From: Euonymus europaeus | Taxonomy: Eukaryota > Streptophyta > Magnoliopsida > Celastrales > Celastraceae | Direction of reading: 5' to 3' | DNA length: 64,000 nt | Assembly (NCBI GenBank): GCA_963580455.1 | Contig: OY756970.1 | Location: 20,398,001-20,462,000, forward strand | Part shown: positions 45,520 through 57,090 of the stretch, one piece after another | Numbering within the stretch: the first letter of the stretch is position 1 | How the letters are laid out: every line of letters starts with the position of its first letter | The notes under the pieces: generated by a model | The model's input: the letters and a program-made list of their open reading frames with translations, nothing else | Database searches by the model: none | Told to the model about the DNA's origin: nothing | Made by a program: the position numbers and the translations under genes

Positions 45520-48500
45520 ATGCCTGAGGTTCAGTCAGCTGTTCACACCATAAGATCCCATGGAATTAAAGTTGCCAAGACGCATACTCATGACTGGCTG
45601 ATTCTCTTGCTTCTCGGGGTGACAGAGATCATTTTGAATGTCATAGAGCCATTTCATCGCTTTGTTGGAGAGGACATGATGACAGACCTGAAATACCCAT
45701 TGCAAGACAATACTGTTCCGTTTTGGGCCGTGCCAGTATGTTTGGTTCTTATTTATATTCGTACAAGTGCAATTTACTTGCACTGCAAACATAAACTGTT
45801 TGTTTCTCTCTAACAGATCGTTGCAATATTGCTGCCTTTTGCTGTCATTCTTATCTTTTACTTTATCAGAAAGAATGTATATGACCTGCACCATGCCATA
45901 CTAGGTAAATCTTGTTCTCTCCTGATTTTTTTTTTCTGCTTGCGTATTGTTGCACAATGTGACGAATTCAATGTATTATGATGCAATTTCAGGACTTCTA
46001 TTTTCCGTTCTTATTACTGGAGTTATTACTGATGCCATTAAAGATGGTGTTGGTCGACCTCGCCCTGACTTCTTTTGGCGTTGTTTCCCTGATGGAAAAG
46101 GGGTTGGTCTCTAATTCATAACTATCCTTGAATTACCTTTTAGTGATTTGTTGTCATTTGGTGTTGTATTGATCTCATGCTCTTGTCAATGGTGCCATTG
46201 GCAAGTACAGGTTTTTAATAACATCACAAAGAATGTTATGTGTACTGGTGAAAAGAGTGTCATCAAGGAAGGTCACAAAAGCTTTCCTAGCGGGCATACT
46301 TCTTGTAAGAAGTCTAATATCTTCCAGTGCTATATGTCTATATTGTCTATGGGGCGTGCTGCTTAGGTTTTGCGCTTTTGCTTTCTTGATTTAAAGTTTA
46401 TGCTATTGAAAATCTTTGATGTAATTATTCTGTGTGTCTGATTTTAAACTATTAATTAAATTCATATCATCCCTTGATACTGCTGTTTATTCTCGATATT
46501 GATGCATCAATTTTAACATTTCTTGTTCAAAGATGTCTAAGTTGTGTTTCATGTCATACTTGGTGGTGATGCCTAAAGGCCGAATCAGTTGCTTTTAGGA
46601 ATGATTACAAACTGTATCTAGTGTTTATTGGGAAGTGCCAGAAATATTTGACAATTCGTATCATATTTACTGAAGCAGTTAGTAAGCATCTCATATCAAT
46701 AATTCAGATTTAAACCATACAGCTGTTAGAATTCAAAATGATACTGTGGGTATTCAGTCAAAATCAGTTTATTTTTTACTTGTTTGTTGTCTTTTTTTAA
46801 AGTTGATTGCAGTGTGAGATTTAGTTCTACTACTCTAGTTGTTTTTGTTTTTTTGTTTTCTTGATGATTGAACTGATTTCTTCAATCTATCCCACTCATA
46901 CTCGTATCATTTACCAGTGAGATTAGAGGATTGTATTCTTTACGAATCGTACATATACACGCACAGTGGAACATTTGTCATTCTGTTGATACGTTGTGCT
47001 ATCAATTTCCTCTTCATTTGTGCTCATCTGATTTTGCATAAATTGTCTTTTAACCTATGTTTTCTAGAATAAATAATCGAGTTGATAATTTTTCTTTTGA
47101 TTGGAAAATAAATGGATAAGTAAATTAGAAACAATTTTTCTTGCTATTGCTGTGCTAGACATGTCTGAAAGATGATCTTTGGCTATGGAATTCACTAAAT
47201 GGCTTATGGATTGAGTTAAGATTATGTTGTCTGCAGCTTTTCATACGATAATCAGATAATGTTTGCCAATAGGAATTTTATCTTCATGCAGGGTCCTTTG
47301 CAGGTCTTGGTTTCCTTTCTTTGTACTTATCTGGAAAAATCAGGGCTTTTGATCGTAGAGGCCATGTAGCGAAACTATGTTATGTCTTTTTACCATTACT
47401 TGTTGCAGCTATGATTGGAGTTTCTCGGGTTGATGATTACTGGCATCATTGGCAAGATGTATTCGCAGGGGCTATTTTAGGTTTGTTTATTGAGGGCTTA
47501 TTTCTATGGTTTAGTTTGCATTACTCCTGCAATGAAGTTTTCCAATTCTTTTACTGCCCAATGCTTGCAGGGATGACAGTTGCGTCATTTTGTTACTTGC
47601 AATTCTTTCCGCCTCCGTATGACTTGGATGGTAATTTCTCTTCATCCCTTACCATATGCTTTTGATTTTGATCTGCTTCACTCTTCATCTGCCTTGGGTT
47701 TAAATGATTGTTCACTACTGGATGTCCAATGTGGGTAGAAATGCCAAAGCATGTTGTTAAGCTGAGACTTGTATTTTATTTTCAAAAAAGTTGCTGTGTT
47801 GTGAAATGTCGCCATTCGCTTCTCCAAAGACCTATGGGTTGTAACCTACATGTTCTCATCAAGTAGGTCTATTGGGAACTTATATAGGGAAGAATCAGGG
47901 CCTTCAGGGACTGGAATGTTAAACACTGTTGCATTTTGTTTTGTTTTAATGTCAAAAGATATCGGAAGGTTCTATTAAAAAAGCTTTCTGTCTAAACCCA
48001 GAAGATGGGCAGAAATATTCATTGGTGATATGTATTTAGTTCCTCTGAACTCCAAAGTTTCTTGTACGTATTTGCAAATGATGGAGAATTTGGGCTCCTA
48101 TTCTTATTCGTTGGTTTTGAAATAAGATTTGTCCTTGTACCAGTTGATCGTGGAGAGCTCAAAGTTTTGTCTGAATTTTTGGTAGAACGTTAGACCTCAT
48201 AAATCACTCTCTTTTTCAATAGTTCTCAAAAGTGTCGAGACTTTCAATCTCATTTAGAAGTCAACCAGATTTCAATTCCCATAGTGCGCTACTGGCGGTA
48301 CACTACTTATTTACTATAATGGGTGTGCTCTTGTGCAGGTTGGGGACCTCATGCATATTTTCAAATGCTGGCAGATTCTCAAAATGAGGCAAACACCAAT
48401 AGCCTAAGCATACGGCAAACAGAGCTTGAGAGTGTATCTATTGAATCTCAATCTCAGGTGGAAACTTCAAGATTAAATACTCAAGCTACAAGTGCCATTG

Positions 48501-48532
48501 TAGAGGGATCCAGAAGTGGAATAGCCCGCTGA
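45520..48532 (+). CDS. LPP2-like: Lipid phosphate phosphatase, LPP2-like (tandem copy 2)
   Basis: Seven coding exons: 45520-45735, 45817-45904, 45993-46102, 46211-46304, 47292-47480, 47571-47630, 48339-48532 (951 nt, 316 aa). Starts MPEVQ as in short plant LPP2 proteins. PAP2 motifs are intact: KDGVGRPRP (from Lys118), PSGH (164-167) and SRVDDYWH (Ser214 to His221). The internal exons of 88, 110, 189 and 60 nt are the same lengths as in copy 1, with identical phases. Shows the conserved [17 protein letters not shown] before a variable hydrophilic tail. The PSGHTS-to-WSF intron is nearly 1 kb here but about 120 bp in copy 1. Role: phosphatidate dephosphorylation in membranes, with links to ABA and phosphatidate signalling known for Arabidopsis LPP2. 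Confidence 0.95.
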
Positions 48533-50054
48533 CTTTGTTCTGTTACCGTAGAGATAGACATACCATTTCCAGGTGTCAATACTTTGTAAGATAAGTAGAA
48601 TGTGTTTGCTTTCTTTACCAAATTATCCTTCACCTTTTTTTTTCTTCTTCTGCTCAGGTATTATACTTGTTCGCTCCTTGTTTTCCAGGTTCAATTGTTT
48701 TTTTGTAGAATTTTATACAGTTTTATAGTTTATTGATGCTTGTTTCCTTTTATTATTATTTTTTATACTTCAACTGGTTAGAGAAGTGAAGAGAAGATTG
48801 GGTTGTAGCAGGTTTTTGTTTTAAATCTTACTGCCGTTGAATTTGTGGCCTTCTTGTGGGGATAATATATAATTCCTGGGAAATTACCTAGACTCTTCTT
48901 TCTCAATCATTTTTTTATTTTTAATTGTCTCTCTTGTTGGACTATCTATTCCTGTTGTAATATAATTTTGTCACGTGTCACATTATTAAAAAACCATTAA
49001 ACCTTTATTTTAAAGCTGTTTTTTGTTCCTTCAACTTGTTTGAGAAACTATCAAATTGAGGAAGATGTTTAGGGTTTCTAAAATCTGCAAGTCAACAATA
49101 TAAATCAAGGAAAAAGTGAGTTGAAAACCAACGATTTAGGCCTCTCACTTTAGATTCTAATTGATAACTTGATTAAGCCAATACCCATCATTGTAGTCAG
49201 AAACAAGATATGGTATAAAATTAATTTGTCTCAATTGTAGGACCTATAGCCGCTTCACCCAGTCAATTATGACCACCGGGACGAGTAGAAAAAAAGAGAA
49301 AAACAAGGTCACCGGGAGCAATGTTATATCCACCCAATTTATTTATATCATTTTACCTTCAAACCTATATGTCGTATGCTTGATGATGACCAATTTAACA
49401 TCGAACACTTTACATTAATTAAGAGTTAAGTGGGGAGTCATGTTTGGGGTCTCAAATATTCTATTCTCCTTTTGTTAATATACAACTCTTCATGTTTAAC
49501 GGAAAAAAACTTATTCACCAATGAATTATCGTGGTCAAGCTCATCATCTGAACTAATGACTCATTGTTGGGTATTTTTTAGCCATTCAACTCAATTTTAC
49601 TATTTAATATTGATCTGAACCACCAATTACATGGGTATTTTGGACACAAAAATATATGTTATGCATATTATCTCAGATTCACCAAGTGATTTACTAGTTG
49701 CTGTTAATTTTCATTATATAGAAGAGCGTGAAAAAAAACCAGACAAACTTTAGACTACTAACTTTTCTCAATACTAGTAGGCATTATTGTCATACCGATA
49801 TACAATCTTGAGGTTGACCATGCCAACCACTAATCCAAGAATAACTTTATAAGCTACAAAATGGTCAAATTAGGAGTAAGATTACAGAAGATGGCATCTA
49901 CATACACCATTCAACACCACCTCCAAAGCCGAATTATAATATTATAAATATTATTGACTATTTTTTTGTTGGTGAGGCGTACTCTACTGACCAAAAAAAT
50001 CATTCATTCCCTGTCACATATCTCCAGCGGCGTACGTACAATTACAAACCCCTC
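48533..50054. other. Spacer, no gene recognised
   Basis: The 3-prime flank of LPP copy 2, then AT-rich DNA. Nothing supported. Confidence 0.5.
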
Positions 50055-50061
50055 TATATAA
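50055..50061 (+). promoter_or_regulatory. TATA box of the small intronless gene
   Basis: TATATAA, about 95 bases upstream of the ATG at 50156. Confidence 0.55.
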
Positions 50062-50155
50062 ACAAACTCTAGTTTGTTTTGATAACCGACACCCATATCC
50101 TTATAAAAGTTCAAACCAATTATTCAAACCCATCTCTCCCTCGACCACACAAAAA

Positions 50156-50593
50156 ATGGCGATCCCAAGTTATGACAGCTTGAAGAGGTACTGGAGAAGA
50201 AGACGATACCAAAGACTGACCAACAACAAAAGAAAGATTAAAGTTGTAAGGCTCGGAGGAGATGGCGCTGCTGCCAGTGGTGTCCGGTGTAAGAGAATAA
50301 GAATATTCATCCGAAAGTTGCGATTGAAATTTGTATCACCAATCAAGCTTTTGGCCAAAATTCATGATGCTTATGTTGATATGATGATTCGGTTCGCGAT
50401 CAGCTCCAACAACACAAAATTATTTGCAGGGAATAAGGTTGCCAGGAGTAGTCAACAGGTTTCAATGGTGTCTCGTGGTGAGCAGGTTGACACTAAATTG
50501 GTAATGGAAATCTACAAGAGGTTAGCGGCTTCTAGGCCTGAAGTGAGTGTTGAGATTTTGGATCAGGGGTGCGGCCACATTACATCAGCCTAA
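50156..50593 (+). CDS. Small basic plant protein, unknown function
   Basis: Intronless, 145 aa. The N-terminus MAIPSYDSLKRYWRRRRYQR is strongly basic, followed by KRKIKVVRLGG, a second basic block (RCKRIRIFIRKLRLKFV) and SPIKLLAKIHDAYVDMMIRF, an amphipathic helix-like stretch. The C-terminal half is polar. I recognise the layout YDSLKRY, then RLGG, then LKLLARLRDAY as a small, widespread family of uncharacterised short plant proteins, but know no function. The composition would suit a nuclear or nucleic-acid/membrane-surface protein; that is speculation. A good TATA box and isolated position support it as a real gene. Confidence 0.8.
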   Translation: MAIPSYDSLKRYWRRRRYQRLTNNKRKIKVVRLGGDGAAASGVRCKRIRIFIRKLRLKFVSPIKLLAKIHDAYVDMMIRFAISSNNTKLFAGNKVARSSQQVSMVSRGEQVDTKLVMEIYKRLAASRPEVSVEILDQGCGHITSA

Positions 50594-51360
50594 CATCAAG
50601 TTTAAATGGCCTTTTGTGTGCTTAGGGGTGGGAGGTATCAATTTTTTATTTTTTAGTTTTATTCATTTCGGATTTCTCATTGGATCTCAATATACACTCC
50701 GTGACTTCGTTATTGAGATTTTGGATTAGGGGTGCACCCATTGTATATGGGCCTATTATTAGACTTACAAGTCAAGTGGATGGATAACCTATTTCAACTC
50801 AAAAAGTATAGCTCATGAGTTGAGGTACATCTACTTGCTTATAAGTCCTCATTCTTTTCTCATTTTTTAGATGTGAAATTTTGGGAGTGATTCTCCGACA
50901 GTGAGAGTATTTTTATATGAACCAAAAATTGTGCAAACAACTTTGCCTTCTTTTGTTTTATTAGGAATGTAGATGTATACCAATATATGTTGAGAAGGGT
51001 AATGTTTGATATCCTCAGTTAACCCTCAATTAAAGTGAAGTGTTGGATGTTAAGTGGTCTCTATATATATTATTTATAATTAATAATTAAAACACATGCC
51101 ACATACATTTGGGAGTAAATTGGGAGTGTCTTCAGTAAATCATCAAAGTACAACTTTACTTTTATTATGTTTTTTTTTTTAAAAATAAATAACTTATGCC
51201 TTGTTCGTCTTCATTTTTTTGCGAGGGGAATAGAAGAGGCAGTTTCCCAATCTTGAAAGGCCCAACTGGTACATAAACAAGTCAGTGGCCCAGTTTAAGC
51301 AAAAAAAAAACAAAAAAAACGCAGGCCCACAAGCCCATTCTATGGCAAGACACGAATATT
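50594..51360. other. Spacer
   Basis: The 3-prime flank of the small gene and AT-rich DNA. A phrase TGAGATTTTGGATTAGGGGTGC near 50714 echoes the coding end at 50552-50571, hinting at a short local duplication. No gene. Confidence 0.4.
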
Positions 51361-51775
51361 AGAGCAATCACAGTAATAACATTTTGGTGACCGAGCAAAA
51401 TTACACCATGTATACTATTTTTATTATATAAAAAATCAAACCATACATTTATTTATATTAGTAAAATACGTTTTCTAATACTATCACATCAGTAAAAATA
51501 TAAATTTTTATACATTTTTTCTTCTCAAAACAAGTCAAATATCTATTCTTTCATTCTCTCATCCATTATCCAACAAAATTACACCAAAATCAATACTGGG
51601 TCCCATATATTTTATAAAAAGTCAAGTCACATATTCGTTCATATCAGCAAAACACATCTTCAAATATGTTCACATTAGCGAAACACATTTTTTAATATAA
51701 CAACATCAGTAAAAACACACATTCTTATACATTATTCATTTCCCCTTAAAATAGTATCATTGCATTTTCTCTTCG
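51361..51775. mobile_element. MITE of the GAGCAAATGCA family
   Basis: Ends TTAGAGCAATCACAGTAATA (left) and, read inward from the right, GAAGAGAAAATGCAATGATA. This is the same imperfect inverted repeat as the 5-6 kb cluster. The interior has ATCACATCAGTAAAA, CATATCAGCAAAACACATCT and AACACATTTTTTAATA. Non-coding. Confidence 0.55.
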
Positions 51776-52483
51776 AGGTTTAGATAAGTTGAATAAAAGG
51801 GGAAGAAAGTCCAAAATGGAGGAAGATAGCAGGGGCAAAGTGAGGTCCTAAAATGTTAGGGTATAATCAGTGACGAATGAAAATATTTGAGTCACAATAA
51901 AGATAGCGAGAATTAAAATATTTTTTTAATATTATAGCTATAGGGGTCAAAATTATAAATTTTGGGGGTATTTTCATTAATTTACATATAATTAAAAATT
52001 TGAGCTATAAGAAGCTTCGCCTTTGGAGTAGGACGTTTTTTTATTAGAGAAAATTTAAGATTTAATAAGGAAGAGATTTCATTTTCTGGTAGTAAGATTT
52101 TATTAGTCTTATTACAAGAAGATCCCTCGCATCTTATTCCAGAGTTGAGAGATGCTTCAATTTTAGCTACAAACAATTTCAAAAATAATGTTAAATCACG
52201 ATTTTTTTTTAATAACATGCCAAGTTTTTAAGGTTTATATTTAGGGTGAAATTTAAGGTTTAGGATTTGATTTTTATGATATGATGTTTAGGGTTTAAGA
52301 GTTATGATTTAGTGTCTATAATTTCGTATTTTGAAAAAATTTAGAGTTTAGAATTTATGATTTAATCTATTTTTTCCTTCAAAATTTACTATATTATAAT
52401 ATTATCAGCACCAAAACATTCAGTAACACATTTTTAAGCATGATTTAACATAAATTAGGGGAGAGTTGTAGCTAAAAACTGTA
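51776..52483. other. AT-rich spacer with telomere-like words
   Basis: 52230-52370 is full of degenerate TTTAGGGTTTA words but is not a true array. No gene. Confidence 0.4.
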
Positions 52484-52949
52484 GCCCCTGCTAGGGGTGC
52501 ACAAAACCCGACCCAAATCGCGAACCAGACTCAAACCGCATAAATCTGACCCTAACCCGCATACCTCAGATAAGATATGGTTTGAAAATTATGACCCATA
52601 CCTATAATGGATCGGTTATAGATTAGTGGTTAATCCGAACCCGTTTAACCTGACCCGACCCCATTACTAAAACGACGTCGTTTATAATTTTCAACATTAG
52701 GATTCCTTAACCTTTGGGCTTTGACCTAATTACCCACTTGCCCTTATGCCTCCCTCCCTTTTAAGTATTGTGTATCCGACCCAACCCATTTGTATCCGAC
52801 CCCAACCCATATGAAACCAACCCAACCCAATCCACTTCAAACCAAGGTCAGTTGAGGGTTGGGTTTATGTAACCCGAACTTATGTGGGTCGGATGAGGTA
52901 TTTGGCCTAATCCGACCCAACCCGACCCATGTGCACCCCTAGCCCCTGC
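52484..52949. mobile_element. hAT-type MITE with 8-bp target duplication
   Basis: The element spans 52492-52941 (450 bp). Its terminal inverted repeat TAGGGGTGCACA / TGTGCACCCCTA is perfect over 12 bases, and it is flanked by identical 8-bp direct repeats GCCCCTGC (52484-52491 and 52942-52949). Eight-base duplications and (C/T)AGGGGTG ends are hallmarks of the hAT superfamily. The interior holds many CCGACCCAACCC-type words and no coding capacity. Well preserved, so probably a fairly recent insertion. Confidence 0.9.
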
Positions 52950-53766
52950 CCCCTCATTCTTCCTCTTCTTGTTTGGTAGTTTAGGTGATGCTGGCCGAGG
53001 ATACTAGAAAAAATAAACACTGGAACAGAACTCATGTTTCTATGTCATAATGTTGTAAATTGAACGTTCGGATAGAGTAAGATCGCAGCTTCAAATGAAC
53101 TTGAAATAGTAAAAGACGAAATTGAACACACATATTTTACTTGAAAAACCTCTAATGAATCAGGTAAAAACCACGGACAAGTATAGAAGAATTCACTATG
53201 AAACAGAGGGTTACAATCTTCTCTCTAATTTAACAAGGAAATAACAATAACACTCTCAATTCAAAAACCTTTCTTATCTCCCTCACTCTCACCCTCTCTT
53301 TCTCTCTACACAAATATTGTGTTTCTTGGTACATTTAACAAAGAAAGGATCAAGCCTTTATATAAACAATGGTAAAGGAAAAATTTCAACAATGACAAGC
53401 TTGAATAGCAGCTGTTGTTGAAGGCAACCATTGTTGAAGTAGATAGAGAGATTTTTCATCTCCCAATATATCAAGTCAGAGGACACAAATAAGACAGTAA
53501 CTACGTTCCAACGGGGGAAAAAAAAATTTTAAGACGACAGAACATGCATCGACAAGAATAAATGGAGGTCCAACAATGTTTATTTATTCTTTGAAAAGTA
53601 ACCCAAGTTGTGAGCATGGGATTCATGACAACATATGATGGTTCATACTCCATAGACTTTCAAAATTGTTCATCATTCTCAAATAGAGCAAGGGATAGAG
53701 TAATTTTGCTGCAATTTTCTCAAAAATTGCACTCACTACAGGATTATTGTCAAGATCTGAACTGTT
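52950..53766. other. Spacer downstream of response regulator A
   Basis: Includes the 3-prime flank of the reverse gene ending at 53767. No gene seen. Confidence 0.4.
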
Positions 53767-56700
53767 TCAAGACGCATCTTTCTCCAGCCATTCAAAGAAT
53801 CGATCAGCGTTACCTGAATCTAGTTGACCACCTAAGTTTTTGCTTTTGTCTGCATCTTGCTCCAGATCTTTCAATACATCATCAGCAAACCAAACCATCT
53901 TCTGATTTTTTGCTAAGGCTGGTGGAGCAGAAGCTTGTAATTCTTTGTTTTCCACAGGGAGGTTTCTCAGATGTTTGTCTGAAATGGTGAGATTTTTTCC
54001 CAGCATATCATTTTGCCCTTGAATTGGAAATAAAAGAGGGTTTTCAATTGTTGCATTAACAAAGGATGTGGCGAACTTCAACCTTTCATCGTAACTTACT
54101 GTTGCCTCTAGAAACCTGGAGTTATTTCCTGAAATCATAAGTGAAGCAACGCGTAAAGCTGGTCAATCCATGTCCATGAACTGTTAGTCAGATACAAAAA
54201 TAATGAGCAAAATATCACAGAGAAGTACCAAATTGTTGCTGTAGTCCAAGTGTTTGAGCAGCTCCAACTTCCAAACCTCTCTGGCTTTGCCCTTTCGATA
54301 GTGAATTGTTTTTCTCCGCACTCACTTCTCCAACTCCAATTTTTGATTCACATGCTGACTGTAAGGTGGTGGTGCTAGCCTCACATATTTGCTTCACTTG
54401 TGCTCTGTATTTCTGAGAAGCAAATAAATAATTTATTTGATTAATCTTATACTAAGACAGAATTAATAATACTGGCAAGCCAAATCAATCTCCTCCTTGA
54501 TGAAGAACTAATTCTGCTAATCAACTGTGAATGGAAATGAAATGATCAGAAGCATGATGCTTGAGTAGTTTCTCTTTTCTTTTTCTTTTTTTATGGAAGA
54601 GGACGGTACCTCGTAAATTTATTAAAACCCTCACTTGTCGCGGAGGAATACCGAAGTTACAAAAGCAAGATCAAAGCAAAACAACCTAAAATACAAGCTA
54701 GAAACAAAGCCAACAACAACACAAGGAGCAAAAGAAAAAGGCAGGAAAACTGAGAGCATTAAAACTAATACAACCGGCATCCAAAAAAGAACCAACCAAA
54801 CAATATTGCAAAAACCAACAAAATCTCAAAGCCATGTCCAAAGGGAATAGTATAGTGAATGCCAATAACACAAAGAAGTGGATACAAAAAAAGAATGTCT
54901 ATTGAATGTCAATAACACAAAAGGAAGTGGATACAAAAAGAAAAAACGTTATCTATGTCCATCCATAAAATCGTAACCAAATCGCAAAGACAATGAGAAG
55001 GTTCATAGAATGAGACTGCAAATAACCTGAAGGTGACTGGCAACTTGGCGTTGATTAAATTCAGGAACCTTCATCAACCTTAGTATTGCTTTTGGAGTAG
55101 CTTCTGGTGCAGAAAAAAGATCTAAGAGATTAGTACCTTATACAATGTGAAGCATAATGAAAAATAAGTAGCTTCTGGACAATGGTTGTTCAATAGATTG
55201 CAATATGAGAGAGAACGTTACTTTTATCACCCAGCCGACTCAGGGCTGCTGTAAATTTTAAGTGCAGTTCCCGAGTCCAAATGGTCCGTTTCCTTTTCTT
55301 AGAGGTGTTATCTCCCTGGTCTTTCAATTCATCCTCTTCTTCCTCATGATTTGAAATTTCAGGCATGGAATGAGTTTGTTCCAAGTTCATTTTAAATTGT
55401 CTGCCTTTGTTTCGGCTTTCTCGTTCATCAGTTGGTCCCCTTCTCATTAACCCTTCTCCCTGACCAAATGACTTCACCTGTCCATTGATCATTTGTTGGT
55501 GTCTATTTCCATGGTATGCTTCAGCTTCAAATTGCTTATTTTTCTTTAGGGAGTCAAAGTCATGCTCCCGGACTTCTAACTCGAATAGCTTCCTCTTCTC
55601 CTTTGGATCAGCAGTTATAACTTGTTGATCGCTACCACCAAAGAGAACCATGTCCCCTAGTTGATAGGTCCAGTTTCGATCAGTGGTTATTGCAGGAAAA
55701 TTATTTCTAGGTGCAGCATTAGATGAAAAACTAGGCTCACAGAACTCTATACCTTGTGGTTTGTTCCCGAAGCTCATCTCTTCTTCTGCTCTACTATTTG
55801 ATTCTCGACGGCTACAGCTCAATCTCAAAACTGGATTACTTCTCTGCCTGTAAAAATACTGCCACACATACCTTAGATCACCCAAAGAAATTGGTTTCTC
55901 ATAACAAAAAGATACCCCTTTAGCTAGCCATTTTTTATTAGCATCAAAACTTGGACTGGAGGTCATCACTGCACCATAAAAAAAACACATCATGGAAAAT
56001 TTTAGTATAACTGATTGATGAAGAGACTATTAAAGAAAACTAATGATAAAATACTTAAAATAATATCGGAGCTCACATATTATAGGTATGTCCTTCTTAA
56101 GCACCATGTCCATAAATTGGAGGATGTTCATATCCTTCATGTGAGCGTCAGCAATGACAAGGTTGAAAAATCTGTCCTTTTCATCTCGAATCATGGCCAA
56201 AGCAGTGGATGCCATTTCAGTCTTGGCGACTGAAAAAGGGCATGCAACGAATTTAGCTCGAGACGCAAGCCAGAAAAAGATTACAGGTTCCTCAAAATAT
56301 GTTTCCACCATATGTACAGAAGAATCACTACGTTTGTATTGACTCAGTAACTTCCTCTAACATTTTAATTTGCAAAACGAACAAGGCATACATTACTTCC
56401 ACATTACAAAATGGAACTGATTTTTGTCCTCTGAACCGTAAGCTCTAAATCCTATTTAAATTACACCAGAGATCATGTGTGATAAGGTCGAATGCTTAGC
56501 AAGGGCGGGTCAAACTAAATTTTGATATCTCTGCATATAATTTGGTTACAGCTGCGTAAATCTAACAAACACTAGCTGTACATAAATCTCATCATGTTCT
56601 ACAAGGTTGTGTTGAATCTGTCGATCTTAAATGAAGCACACAAATTTTATCAAAAAATAAAATAGAAAAATAACAAGTTGAATTATATTGAATAATTCAC

Positions 56701-57090
56701 AAAAAATAACCAGACTAATTAAGTGGATTAATTAAGAATATCAAAACAAACTAGCGATTGGATCGGAGTATGCAATTGAATTATTAGTTCAAAATTGAAT
56801 CGATCGAGCAAAGTCAAAAAATAACGCATGAATACATAGTTATCTAACAATAAATATTCTCATATCAGTGATCAATGTCTCAACTCTAGCAAACAAGTAT
56901 GATCGATTAAAACATCAATATATGTTTTGCTCGGAGGATAAAACAGTTCTCACTTACCCTGGAATGTGTACTGCTCAAGCATTGATGCAACCATCAGAAG
57001 AGATGAGGTATCATGATCCACCAAAAGTACACGGAGATCACGAGCAAAGAACGGAACACAAGCATTAAGTGCCTCATTCAAATTTTCCAT
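53767..57090 (-). CDS. Type-B-like response regulator A (receiver + Myb/GARP)
   Basis: Six exons, reverse strand: 57090-56958, 56229-56077, 55968-55222, 55103-55027, 54412-54229, 54128-53767 (1656 nt, 551 aa). The receiver (about 17-135) keeps the phospho-acceptor (VIADAHM, Asp72) and the lysine (YEKP, Lys120). The acidic pocket reads VDHD (25-27), with His in place of the second Asp. A linker follows, then a nuclear-localisation-like KKRKR and the GARP/Myb domain: TIWTRELHLKFTAALSRLG, then NQRQVASHLQKYRAQVK. The C-terminal region has one LLFPIQGQN motif and an acidic end (ADRFFEWLEKDAS). Type-B regulators are the cytokinin-pathway transcription factors fed by His-to-Asp phosphorelay. This one belongs to a divergent branch, and target genes cannot be read from sequence. 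The intron between exons 4 and 5 holds a LINE-like remnant. Confidence 0.92.
54570..54960 (-). mobile_element. LINE-like 3-prime remnant in an intron
   Basis: On the reverse strand the segment ends GGTATTCCTCCGCGACAAG, GTGAGGGTTTTAATAAA, GAGGTACC and then an A-rich tail (54593 to 54571). This is a 3-prime end typical of plant non-LTR retrotransposons. The rest is polypurine/A-rich and shows no reverse transcriptase. A 45-bp duplication (GAATGCCAATAACACAAAGA / GAATGTCAATAACACAAAAG) lies at about 54856-54940. Confidence 0.4.

Noticed and set aside
54635..54850. Lys/Thr/Asn-rich forward frame
   Set aside because: Lies inside an intron and in the A-rich part of a retroelement remnant.
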